64,000 nucleotides of DNA, taken from the NCBI GenBank assembly GCA_029262795.1, contig JAJCYT010000026.1, forward strand, positions 114,273-178,272. Direction: 5' to 3'. Each line of letters starts with the position of its first letter. Within the stretch, counting starts at the first letter, position 1. Shown in pieces: positions 34,855-42,720 of the stretch. The translations under genes were made by a program, and so were the position numbers. The DNA is from Candidatus Fraserbacteria bacterium (GTDB lineage: Bacteria; Bipolaricaulota; Bipolaricaulia; RBG-16-55-9; JAJCYT01). Under the pieces are notes generated by a model. It did not search any database. It was not told the origin of the DNA and saw only the letters and a program-made list of their open reading frames with translations.

Positions 34855-35763
34855 TTAGGCAGACGCCCTCTTCGTCCAAATATGTACCAGCGAACTGGCA
34901 ACAAAGATAGACGAGTAGGTGCCCACCAACACGCCAAGCAGCAAGGCAAATGCAAACGCAAACAACACCGAGCCGCCGAACATGGTTAGCACCAGAACAG
35001 GCAAGAAGGTGGTCAGCGAGGTATGTACCGTGCGGCGCAGGCTTTGATTCAAACTGGTATTAATGAGTTCGTATGGGTTGCCTTTACGCTGTGCGTTCAG
35101 GTTTTCGCGGATACGGTCAAAAATCACAATGGTATCGTTGACCGAATAACCGACAATGGTCAAAAACGCAGCAATCACAGGCAGGTTGATTTCCACCTGA
35201 AGGATCGCAAACACGCCCAGAGCAATTAACACATCATGAACCAATGCGACCACTGCGCCGAGGGCGTAGCGGAACTGGAAGCGCCAGGTTAGGTAGAGCA
35301 GGATTACGGCCAACACCAATAAAGTGGATTGCCAACCACTGCTGACCAGCTCTTTGCTGATCTGGCTGCCAATCACTTCACGGCTGATTACCTGAACGCC
35401 AGGGAAAGCATCCTGCATGTCGCGCACCACGCGGTCAATATCATCTTCATCCGTGAGCTGCATACGCACTGATTTGGTGTTTTCCAGGTCGGCAAACTCC
35501 TGAATCGTGCTGCTGGAAAGATCCGTGGCGCCAACATTTACACTGGACAACACGTTACGCACCGCTTCGGTGGTTACGTTGTCTTCAAACTGAAGTCGCA
35601 ACTGGGTGCCGCCAGTAAAATCCAGCCCAGGGTTTAGTCCAAATGGCAAACCACCGCCAGTGAGCATGGGCACAACAACGACAATCAGACTGGCCGCCAC
35701 CAAAACGACAGACAGCATCATCATGGACTTTGATGATTTTAGAAAATCAAAGTTAAAGTTCAT
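34855..35763 (-). CDS. secF: Protein translocase subunit SecF
   Basis: A 302-residue RND-type subunit of SecDF, which uses the proton gradient to pull secreted proteins through SecYEG. Six helices are predicted; GLDFTGG (46-52) is the conserved periplasmic-side motif and GYSVNDTIVIFDRIREN the helix 4-5 motif. The periplasmic P1 domain lies at about 50-130. secD, usually directly upstream, is absent; instead secF overlaps the rpsT stop codon by 4 bp (ATGA). SecD must be encoded elsewhere if the complex is complete. Confidence 0.95.
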   Translation of the reverse strand: MNFNFDFLKSSKSMMMLSVVLVAASLIVVVVPMLTGGGLPFGLNPGLDFTGGTQLRLQFEDNVTTEAVRNVLSSVNVGATDLSSSTIQEFADLENTKSVRMQLTDEDDIDRVVRDMQDAFPGVQVISREVIGSQISKELVSSGWQSTLLVLAVILLYLTWRFQFRYALGAVVALVHDVLIALGVFAILQVEINLPVIAAFLTIVGYSVNDTIVIFDRIRENLNAQRKGNPYELINTSLNQSLRRTVHTSLTTFLPVLVLTMFGGSVLFAFAFALLLGVLVGTYSSIFVASSLVHIWTKRASA

Positions 35764-36023
35764 GAAGCTCCAGCCACCATCTTGGCCATGCGGGACTTAA
35801 TACGAGCCGCCTTGTTGGCGTGGATGACGTTACGCTGAGACGCTTTGTCGACTGCTTTCATTAACTCAGGCATCAGGGCCTGGGCTTGGTCTTTTTGACC
35901 AGCCGCAATGTGTGCCTTCATTTGTTTGGCCAAATCACGAACGGCTTTTTTTCGTCGCAAATTTCGCAGTCTGCTGACTTCACTCTGTCGCAAACGCTTC
36001 TTTGCCGATGCTTTATGAGGAAT
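35760..36023 (-). CDS. rpsT: Ribosomal protein S20 with probable AUU start
   Basis: Small-subunit protein S20, which binds 16S rRNA. PHKASAKKRLRQ and the C-terminal HANKAARIKSRMAKM are typical. The frame opens at an ATG (36038), but that codon has no ribosome site and gives the odd extension MEVFVI. Instead GGAGGTG overlaps that ATG and sits 6 nt before ATT at 36021-36023. Starting there gives M-P-H-K-A-SAKKR, matching family N-termini position by position. E. coli rpsT also uses a weak start (UUG) and is autoregulated. The result has 87 residues. secF overlaps its stop codon by 4 bp. Confidence 0.9.
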   Translation of the reverse strand: MPHKASAKKRLRQSEVSRLRNLRRKKAVRDLAKQMKAHIAAGQKDQAQALMPELMKAVDKASQRNVIHANKAARIKSRMAKMVAGAS

Positions 36024-36109
36024 AACAAACACCTCCATCTCATAATAATCAAAAAATTTAGATGAAATACGTACTGAAATCTAACAAAAATCAGGTTGTA
36101 ATCCCGCGC

Positions 36110-36138
36110 ATCTTAACAAAGACTCTGCTCATCGTCAA
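36110..36138 (-). promoter_or_regulatory. Sigma70 promoter of rpsT-secF-recJ
   Basis: On the minus strand TTGACG, 17 bp, TAAGAT. Transcription would start near 36103, leaving a leader of about 80 nt. The remaining upstream gap to 36519 shows no gene. Confidence 0.75.
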
Positions 36139-36519
36139 GGTCAAACGTTCAATGCCCCAACCCCTAATTTTCGAACCTCACTTAATGGAAAGATGGGTCT
36201 TTTTTCAAATAAGCAGGTGACGTAAATTTTGACTGAACTTAACAACCAAAAAGTGAGCCATTCATTCAATGTTCGCCCTAACACTTCACCAACTTCTTGG
36301 AAGCATGGGATGAAGCCATAGAATCATTCACCAGAAACAATATAAAAATATTCTTATTTGGTTAAGTAAATGTAGTGAGGAAGGGGTAAATCGTGTGCTG
36401 AAGCCATTTGGAGAATTTGCCTTGAATCAGATTTCAGCGTATGATGCGTTTCACTAGCGTGTTTTATACTTAAAAGAATCTTGGGTATTGAGACACGATC
36501 AAAAGGTGATTGTCACAAT

Positions 36520-37683
36520 ATGAGTAAGACCAGTTGTATGCCTCCAGAAAAAGCATCGAGCAAATTGGAATGTATCATTGCCGAGAATGTCGAGCGTTAT
36601 CAACGCGGACAATCGCGCACGGTTCGCTTTCCAGCCATTCGTGATCATCTGGGCATTGAAATGCTCAGCACGTTTTCGCACCTCACCCCAAACTTGCCTA
36701 TTGATGAAGTTTGGGGCAACTACATTCTATTAAGGTTAAAGCAGGAACTGGGTCTTGCCGATGACAAAGTCCTTAATGTCGCCTACGACAATTACATTCC
36801 TCGCGCCGACACACCCAAAGCCTACACCTTACAGTTTGGCATTGTCAGCCTGAAGGCACTTGATCCCATGATCATTCCAAATTTGCAGGATGCGTTTTTG
36901 TATCCGCAGGAAAAATTCTTCAGCGCCGATGGTCAAAACAGGGTCAAAAGTGCGCCGGAGCAAAACATCGACATTTTCCGCGAGCGATTTGATCAACTAG
37001 ACGCCGTGTTTTCCAAACATGCTGGCGAGGGAGATGTGGCCAATCGTCTGTTAGGGCTCAGAAATGGATTGCTTGGATTGCTGCCTTTCCCATTCGTTCA
37101 GGAATATGCGTATTCCGAGCATTTGCAACCTTGTACCGCGACCATTCTGGAAATGCTGGAAGCGGAAGGGTTTCCATTCTGGGAGATGCCGATTCCTGAA
37201 TCGGGCCGCCACTATATTGAAGATACCTTCCTGGTTGAAGGCATTGACGAACGCAAGCGCCGCCGCCCGGTTCATTTTGAAGATGGCAAATTCAGTTTCG
37301 ATTATTCAATGGATGAAACGCGCGTGATTGATCAAAAAGATATTTATGAGGCCATGCGTCGCAAGGAAGTGTTGCCCACCATGCCATTGGTGATCCTTAC
37401 ATTGGTCACTGCGCCGCAGATGCCCCACCTGGGCGGACGGGTGTGGCAGGACTACGCGCCAGCACACGTGGATGTCCAGGCTGAGTGGCTGGGGATCGAA
37501 GAACGCGCTGATACCCTTATTTATAGTACGGGTGGACGCAAGCCGTTGTCGGCTTTCCGTCACAATGAAGAATTTATTGGCTTTCCGGTCCTTTACCTCA
37601 CCTATGGCCCCGAAAATTTCCGCAAAGCACTTGAAGAAGAACAGGATATGCGGGTGGAATTCAAGCGTGAAGTGGTGGCTTGA
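36520..37683 (+). CDS. Protein of unknown function (387 residues)
   Basis: A soluble protein that I do not recognise. The ATG at 36520 has AAAAGGTGA about 10 nt upstream; a second ATG at 36538 is possible. The protein is mixed alpha/beta without signal peptide or membrane helices. Distinct stretches are VERYQRGQSRTVRFPAIRDH near the start, a basic cluster DERKRRRPVHFEDGKFSFDY in the middle, and LVTAPQMPHLGGRVWQDYAP later. It reads well as a gene by codon pattern. The 250 bp upstream hold no gene. It is followed by, but not obviously tied to, the second TetR regulon. Confidence 0.75.
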   Translation: MSKTSCMPPEKASSKLECIIAENVERYQRGQSRTVRFPAIRDHLGIEMLSTFSHLTPNLPIDEVWGNYILLRLKQELGLADDKVLNVAYDNYIPRADTPKAYTLQFGIVSLKALDPMIIPNLQDAFLYPQEKFFSADGQNRVKSAPEQNIDIFRERFDQLDAVFSKHAGEGDVANRLLGLRNGLLGLLPFPFVQEYAYSEHLQPCTATILEMLEAEGFPFWEMPIPESGRHYIEDTFLVEGIDERKRRRPVHFEDGKFSFDYSMDETRVIDQKDIYEAMRRKEVLPTMPLVILTLVTAPQMPHLGGRVWQDYAPAHVDVQAEWLGIEERADTLIYSTGGRKPLSAFRHNEEFIGFPVLYLTYGPENFRKALEEEQDMRVEFKREVVA

Positions 37684-37760
37684 GCTCGAGCTCTAAAATC
37701 ATTTCTCTCCAACAGTTGACCATTTAAACGTCTCATCGAAAAGAAATATTGACATTCCTC

Positions 37761-37814
37761 TTGACAAATCTTTTGAGATGTGTTAAAGTAAAAATATACA
37801 GAACGGTATGTACA
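37761..37814 (+). promoter_or_regulatory. Promoter and operator of the second TetR gene
   Basis: TTGACA (37761-37766), 17 bp, TAAAGT (37784-37789). The operator TATACAGAA-CG-GTATGTACA (37795-37814) follows. The promoter resembles that of the first TetR gene closely (CTCTTGACAA...GATGTGTTA in both). Confidence 0.75.
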
Positions 37815-37835
37815 TAAATTTTAAGGATGACAACC

Positions 37836-38420
37836 ATGACAAAAGTGAAACCAAGAGAGCGAATTTTAGACACCGCAGCCAAGTTGTTTGTTCGAGATGG
37901 CTTTCATGCCACAGGCATCGACACCATCGTGGCCGAAGCAGAGGTCGCTAAAATGACGCTTTACAAACACTTTGAATCTAAAGACACATTGATCCTTGAA
38001 GTGCTTCGCCGAGGCGATGAACAATGGAGAGCGCGTTTTGAATCTACAGTGGAAAAAATGGCCAAAACACCAGAGAAAAAATTATTGGCTTTGTTCGATG
38101 CCCTACAGGACTGGTTTGAAGATGAAGACTTTTATGGTTGTACATTCATCAATGCTTCTGCGGAATATTCAGCGCAAAAAGAAGACAATAAGGTGCTGGA
38201 TGTGGCTGAAGAACACAACAATTTGGTGGGTGAGTACATTCATAGTTTGGCAGCGAAAGCCAAGATCAAGGACCCAGCAAAATTGACAAAACAGATCAGC
38301 ATACTCATGGAAGGCGCCATTGTTTGTGCTGTTATTCATGGCCAGGCAGAAGTGGCACAAGAAGCAAAGGAAGCGGCAAAGGTTTTAATTCAAGAACAAT
38401 TGAACCATAAAGCAATCTAA
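37836..38420 (+). CDS. TetR family transcriptional regulator
   Basis: A 194-residue TetR repressor: RERILDTAAKLFVRDGFHATGIDTIVAEAEVAKMTLYKHFESKDTLI is the full DNA-binding domain, with TLYKHF the recognition helix. The C-terminal helical half (AcnR/YcdC-like, with LLALFDALQDWF and GCTFINASAEY) binds an unknown ligand. An operator overlaps its promoter and a better palindrome of the same family follows the gene, before the membrane-protein gene. It probably controls itself and the downstream genes up to the AhpD-like protein. Confidence 0.9.
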   Translation: MTKVKPRERILDTAAKLFVRDGFHATGIDTIVAEAEVAKMTLYKHFESKDTLILEVLRRGDEQWRARFESTVEKMAKTPEKKLLALFDALQDWFEDEDFYGCTFINASAEYSAQKEDNKVLDVAEEHNNLVGEYIHSLAAKAKIKDPAKLTKQISILMEGAIVCAVIHGQAEVAQEAKEAAKVLIQEQLNHKAI

Positions 38421-38437
38421 AATTTTTTTAATCATTG

Positions 38438-38459
38438 ATATACAGACTTGTCTGTATAT
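38438..38459 (+). promoter_or_regulatory. TetR operator palindrome
   Basis: TATACAGAC-TT-GTCTGTATA is a perfect 9-2-9 inverted repeat (38439-38458), extended by one A/T pair. It matches the diverged site at 37795-37814 half for half, and lies 16 bp before the membrane-protein ATG. Confidence 0.82.
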
Positions 38460-38474
38460 AAGAAAGGCAACATC

Positions 38475-38933
38475 ATGAACGCAACAACTTTAAATACACA
38501 AAATGCAGTAGCAGGCAACAAAATCAATTGGCAGCAGGCTATTTTGGCAGGCTTTGTAGGAACCATCCTCTTTGACATTATGGGTTTTTTCCTCACAGGG
38601 CAGTTTTGGGATCTTCCCACGTTGCTCAGCACCAAATTGCTGGGCGAGCCCAACTTGCTTGTGGGCTTGATGGCACACTTCGGCAATGGCATTGCTTTGG
38701 GCGTTATCTATGCGGGCTTGGCACCTTCTTTGTGGGGCAATCGCTGGATGAAAGCCACCACGTTTGTCGTCGCCGAAACGGTCGCACTTGTTTACTTGTT
38801 TATGTTCCCTTTGTTGGGTATGGGCATCTTCGGCCTCAACGCTGGTATTGAAACAGCATTGATCACCTTGGCGCGTCACCTGGCTTTTGCCGTGCCTTTG
38901 GCCTTGCTCATTACTTCAGATGAAACACGCTAA
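38475..38933 (+). CDS. Small integral membrane protein
   Basis: A 152-residue protein with four predicted helices (QQAILAGFVGTILFDIMGFFL, LMAHFGNGIALGVIYAGL, FVVAETVALVYLFMFPLLGMG, ALITLARHLAFAVPLALLI). Family unknown to me. The conserved-looking LMAHFGNGIALG and LARHLAFAVPL place His within or near membranes. It is preceded by the TetR palindrome and AGAAAGGC, so it is the likely main target of the neighbouring regulator. Cupin and AhpD-like genes follow in the same direction. Confidence 0.72.
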   Translation: MNATTLNTQNAVAGNKINWQQAILAGFVGTILFDIMGFFLTGQFWDLPTLLSTKLLGEPNLLVGLMAHFGNGIALGVIYAGLAPSLWGNRWMKATTFVVAETVALVYLFMFPLLGMGIFGLNAGIETALITLARHLAFAVPLALLITSDETR

Positions 38934-39105
38934 AGGTCGGATTGAATAACAACCAACTTAAACAACAACTAAAAAATTTATGCACCCAGAAGGGAGATTT
39001 TATTGCCTCACAACTAAAAAATTAATGTAAACCGACAAAGTTTTACAGATAAAGGATTGGTTTTAAATGCGTCACATCAATCAAAACAACTAAAGGAGAG
39101 ATTTA

Positions 39106-39534
39106 ATGATTACGACCAAATGGATCAATAGAGCACGCGGAGCTGGAGAAGTTGCCAATGGTGTGGAATTAAAAGCATCAGGTATTGAAACTGAAAATCG
39201 CTTTGGGCTGGTTGAATTCACGATGGAAGAAGGCCAACCGGTGACCCCCATGCACATTCATCACAACGATGATGAGTCTGTTTATGTCCTTGGTGGTGCG
39301 CTGACATTCTATGTGGGCGACGACAGTTTTGATGCAGAAGCTGGTTCGTTTGTGTTCCTTCCCAAAGGAGTTGTACACGGCTTCCGAGTGAAAGCAGGTG
39401 CAGGTAAAGCAGAAGTGTTGCTTCTCTTCTCCCAGGCTGGCACCGAACGATTCCTTGTCCCCGGTGCAGATGCAGGTGACCAAAGCCCAGACGATTTTGG
39501 ACTTGAAATTTTGGGTGCTGTCCCCGGTGCATAA
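39106..39534 (+). CDS. Cupin domain protein
   Basis: A 142-residue single-domain cupin. Motif 1 is PMHIHHNDDESVYVLGG with metal ligands H50, H52 and E57; motif 2 is GSFVFLPKGVVHGF with the fourth ligand His. Such proteins bind Fe, Mn or Zn and act as dioxygenases, isomerases or binding proteins. It starts with AAAGGAGAG before the ATG. It lies between the membrane protein and the AhpD-like gene, perhaps in the TetR regulon, though about 170 bp separate it from the previous gene. Confidence 0.86.
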   Translation: MITTKWINRARGAGEVANGVELKASGIETENRFGLVEFTMEEGQPVTPMHIHHNDDESVYVLGGALTFYVGDDSFDAEAGSFVFLPKGVVHGFRVKAGAGKAEVLLLFSQAGTERFLVPGADAGDQSPDDFGLEILGAVPGA

Positions 39535-39596
39535 CCTTTAAAAGCGAAAGCTTTCGTCGAACTGTAGCGAAATGGAGACAAAAAATTCGAATTCCG

Positions 39597-39634
39597 AAGG
39601 GATGATCGAAAATCATTTGCCGGTCATCCCTTCC
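39597..39634 (+). terminator. Terminator-like hairpin after the cupin gene
   Basis: GAAGGGATGA pairs with TCATCCCTTC across 18 nt. A short CGAAAGCTTTCG palindrome (39545-39556) precedes it. The rest of 39535-39767 is AT-rich and without genes. Confidence 0.55.
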
Positions 39635-39767
39635 TCCAAACCTTGAGTGGCCCGAAATTATTTATGAATCAAAACGCAATTATTTAAAAAATGATTGAAA
39701 CGTCGTAAAAGACAAATTTAGTAAAGCAAAACAAAACTTTAACATAAGTATCTTAAAGGAGCTTAAC

Positions 39768-40310
39768 ATGACTAAAATTAACACTTTGACGTTTGAACAG
39801 GCAGCACCGGCAACTCAGGAAATCTTTACCGCTTTGAAAAAGAAAGTGGGCATGGTGCCCAATTTGTACGCCACGCTTGGACACTCTCCAGCAGCATTGA
39901 AAGCCATCCTTGATTTTGGCGAAACGCTGGGCAGTGGCGAGTTCACGCCTCAGGAAGTGGAATCAATCGCTTTGGCTGTCGGTCAGGAAAACGATTGTGG
40001 CTATTGCCTCTCTGCACACAGTGCTATTGGTAAAATGGTTGGCTTTAGCGAAGAAGAAACGTTGCAGCTTCGCCAGGGCAGTATTCAGGATCCAAAATTG
40101 AGCGCTTTGACACAGTTGGCCCAGGCCATTGTGGTTACTCGCGGTCGACCTGATCAGGCATTGCTGGACAATTTTTTCAATGCTGGCTACAGCAAAGCGG
40201 CATTTGCTGAGTTGATTGGTTTCGTGGCTTTGAACACGTACACGAACTATTTCAATCACATTGCTCAAACGGAAATTGACTTCCCCGTGGCAGCAGGGGT
40301 GAGCGCTTAA
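39768..40310 (+). CDS. AhpD-like carboxymuconolactone decarboxylase family protein
   Basis: A 180-residue all-helical protein with the AhpD active-site pattern E65-x11-C77-x2-C80-x3-H84 (ENDCGYCLSAHSA). In AhpD this relays electrons to peroxiredoxin; homologues act as alkylhydroperoxidase-like reductases, and the paired Cys here are complete. The N-terminal 'VGMVPNLYATLGHSP' and C-terminal 'NYFNHIAQTEIDFP' match the uncharacterised peroxidase-related subfamily. AAAGGAG precedes the ATG. With the TetR regulator and cupin it suggests response to oxidants or reactive organics. Confidence 0.9.
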   Translation: MTKINTLTFEQAAPATQEIFTALKKKVGMVPNLYATLGHSPAALKAILDFGETLGSGEFTPQEVESIALAVGQENDCGYCLSAHSAIGKMVGFSEEETLQLRQGSIQDPKLSALTQLAQAIVVTRGRPDQALLDNFFNAGYSKAAFAELIGFVALNTYTNYFNHIAQTEIDFPVAAGVSA

Positions 40311-40471
40311 CAGCAAACAAAGGGGCTTTTGACAGACAGAGAAAGCCCATAACCGTTGCAGGCGATCAACACCGTCAACAGAATGACGGGATTTTAAAAT
40401 AAAAACCCTCTTTGAAGAAAGTTCTCTCTTTAGTGAGAGATCCTTTCCTCTCCTTTCGCGTTGTGATGTGG

Positions 40472-40504
40472 AACGGGATGCGTGCAGCAATGGCGCATCC
40501 CGTT
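40472..40504 (+). terminator. Terminator-like hairpin
   Basis: AACGGGATGCG pairs with CGCATCCCGTT around an 11-nt loop, between the AhpD-like gene and the universal stress gene. There is no long T run. Confidence 0.55.
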
Positions 40505-40573
40505 TCATGATGTTCATCATCAAGAAACAAAGGAATTTTTGTTAAACTGTCAATTAGAGGAAGGGAGGTCCAA

Positions 40574-41008
40574 ATGTTTAACACATTGCTTGTTCCGGTG
40601 GATGGTTCGAAAAGCAGTCACAAGCTGCTTCATGTGGCTGCCGAAACGGCCAAAGCGTTTAGTGCACAAATCAAATTGTTATATGTGATTGAGCCAGTGC
40701 CACATCAGTTTGTCACCATGACCGTGGATGATTCCACCATGATGACCAAAGTGGCCGACAGCATCATCAAAGATGCTCTGGCTCAATTGGATCAGGAAGG
40801 CATCAATGAGGCAGAAACCCATGTTTTAACAGGTGACCCTGCCAACACCATTTTAAATTTTGTCAAAGATGGGTCTGTTGACCTGGTGGTGTTGGGCACA
40901 CATGGATGGCGAGGGTTGGATCGGCTATTACTGGGTAGCGTAGCGGCAGAAGTGGTCCGAAGCAGCAAGGTGCCTGTGATGACGATTCGCCTGAAAGAAA
41001 CAGAATGA
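40574..41008 (+). CDS. Universal stress protein (UspA family)
   Basis: A 144-residue UspA-type protein. It starts with FNTLLVPVDGSKSSHKLLHVAAE and ends with the ATP-binding loop LGTHGWRGLDRLLLGSVAAEVVRSSKVPVM, where G-x2-G-x9-GS binds ATP phosphates. It belongs to the ATP-binding subgroup and probably acts as a homodimer in stress survival. GGAAGGGAGG precedes the ATG. It is convergent with the membrane protein gene, 6 bp apart. Confidence 0.93.
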   Translation: MFNTLLVPVDGSKSSHKLLHVAAETAKAFSAQIKLLYVIEPVPHQFVTMTVDDSTMMTKVADSIIKDALAQLDQEGINEAETHVLTGDPANTILNFVKDGSVDLVVLGTHGWRGLDRLLLGSVAAEVVRSSKVPVMTIRLKETE

Positions 41009-41014
41009 TGTTTG

Positions 41015-41467
41015 TTAAGCGCTATTACTGAACAAACGCAATATTGAAGGCAACCACAACGCCAACAACGCCAGCAACAACAGTGATTGAAACACCACAT
41101 GGCTGGATGTTGATTTGAGCGAATTATAGACACCAGCTTGCTTGAAGTAGGGGTGTAGAATTTTTTTATAAAACCAGGACAAGATCAAATAAGCTGCCAC
41201 AATGATCACCAGGGAAATCACAGTGGACAACAGCAGTTGCCCCGTGCCCTGAAGCGAGGTCGCGCGTGGTAAAAACGGTGTGAACCAGCCCATTACCCAG
41301 CCAATCATATCGATCCATTTTCCGATCAGAAATATTACCCCATCCCACAATCGGCCCGTGGGATGAAGCGGATCTATAAACGGGCCGATGATGTTGAGGG
41401 CAATCAGCAATACAATTAGTTTTTCCAGCATTGTTTGCCCAAAAGGGCGATATTTATAGGTGGTCAC
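41015..41467 (-). CDS. Membrane protein of unknown function
   Basis: A 150-residue protein with three predicted helices: LEKLIVLLIALNIIGPFI, LLLSTVISLVIIVAAYLILSWFY and FQSLLLLALLALWLPSILRLF. A Gly/Trp-rich membrane-proximal segment (GKWIDMIGWVMGWFTPFLP) follows the first. The GTG at 41467 is chosen because GGAGGAG lies 8 nt upstream; the longer frame would extend into a probable leader. No family recognised. Confidence 0.65.
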   Translation of the reverse strand: MTTYKYRPFGQTMLEKLIVLLIALNIIGPFIDPLHPTGRLWDGVIFLIGKWIDMIGWVMGWFTPFLPRATSLQGTGQLLLSTVISLVIIVAAYLILSWFYKKILHPYFKQAGVYNSLKSTSSHVVFQSLLLLALLALWLPSILRLFSNSA

Positions 41468-41634
41468 GCCAATGTCTCCTCCCCCGTTTTGCAACTCAAT
41501 GACCATTGCCTTTATGTTAAAGCATTGACACTTTAAAACAAATGCATCACCTTGCCACAGGCTATCTGCCGATTTGGCAATGCTGACAGGGAAAATTGCA
41601 AAAATGAAAACGTTGAACAGCAAAGGAGCCTGTT

Positions 41635-42720
41635 GTGGACGTTATAAATTTAGATGAACTTCAACCCTTGGCCAAAGAGAAATTGCCTCAGATGATTTAC
41701 GACTACATTGCCGGTGGCGCTGAAGATGGCATTTCGATGGCTGAAAACGAAACGGCATTTGGGCGGATTCAGTTTCGACCACGGATGATGGTGGATGTGT
41801 CGCAGCAGAATCTTTCCACCGAAGTGCTAGGCGATAAGATTAATTTACCAATTATGCTGGCCCCAACGGCGCTGCATCGCCTGGTCCATGAAGAAGGTGA
41901 ACTGGCGACAGCTCGTGGTGCGCACGCTCAAGGTACCGTCATGACTTTAAGCACCGTGGCAAGCCAAAGTATTGAGGATGTGGCCGCAGAAACAGAATCA
42001 CCAAAGTGGTTTCAGCTGTATTGCTTCAAAGATCGAGATGCCAGTAAGTTTTTGGTTGAACGTGTTGAAGCTCAAGGGTTCAAAGCCATTTGTTTGACAG
42101 TGGACACACCACGGATGGGGCGACGTGAAGCTGATCTTCGCAATGGTTTTCATTTGCCGCCAGGTATCGAGATCAAAAACTTTGACACATATGAAAAATT
42201 CAAAGACATTGAGCCAGAATTGCGATCGACGATGGTGGCCGCTTTTGTCAACATGATGTTCGAAAATGCGCTGACTTGGAAAGACATCGAATGGTTGCGT
42301 TCGATCACCAAACTGCCCATTTTGCTCAAAGGGATTTTAACGCGGGAAGATGCCGCTTTGGCAGTGAAACATGGTGTGGATGGCATCATTGTGTCCAATC
42401 ACGGTGGACGTCAGTTGGATGGCGTGCCTGCCACCATCGAAGCCTTGCCCGAAGTGGTCGAGGCTGTTTCCGGAAAAGCTGAGGTGTTTATGGATGGTGG
42501 CATTCGCCGGGGCAGTGATGTGCTCAAAGCGCTGGCATTGGGGGCAAAGGCTGTGATGATTGGCCGCCCTTACGTGTGGGGATTGGCACTTAATGGGGAA
42601 GCAGGGGTCAAGCGTGTGCTGTCCATTTTGCAGGAAGAATTGGAAATTGCGATGGCGCTTGCCGGTTGCCCGACAATTGCTGATATTGATTCAAGCTTTG
42701 TGCAGATGCGGAAGAATTAA
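41635..42720 (+). CDS. FMN-dependent alpha-hydroxy acid oxidase/dehydrogenase
   Basis: A 361-residue TIM-barrel flavoenzyme of the lactate/glycolate oxidase family, which oxidises 2-hydroxy acids to 2-keto acids. The active-site signature SNHGGRQLD gives catalytic H256 and substrate-binding R259; YDYIAGGAED, MLAPTALHRLVHEEGE, FQLYCFKDR and DGGIRRGSDVLKALALGAKAVMIGRP are the FMN-binding parts. There is no N-terminal anchor or heme domain, so a soluble oxidase is more likely than membrane LldD. A GTG start follows AAAGGAGCC. It overlaps the convergent ABC permease by 4 bp. Confidence 0.92.
   Translation: MDVINLDELQPLAKEKLPQMIYDYIAGGAEDGISMAENETAFGRIQFRPRMMVDVSQQNLSTEVLGDKINLPIMLAPTALHRLVHEEGELATARGAHAQGTVMTLSTVASQSIEDVAAETESPKWFQLYCFKDRDASKFLVERVEAQGFKAICLTVDTPRMGRREADLRNGFHLPPGIEIKNFDTYEKFKDIEPELRSTMVAAFVNMMFENALTWKDIEWLRSITKLPILLKGILTREDAALAVKHGVDGIIVSNHGGRQLDGVPATIEALPEVVEAVSGKAEVFMDGGIRRGSDVLKALALGAKAVMIGRPYVWGLALNGEAGVKRVLSILQEELEIAMALAGCPTIADIDSSFVQMRKN

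Noticed and set aside
36024..36038. ATG at 36038 as the start of rpsT
   Set aside because: No ribosome site before it, and it adds residues absent from the family; the AUU start explains the GGAGGTG. Not fully excluded without protein data.
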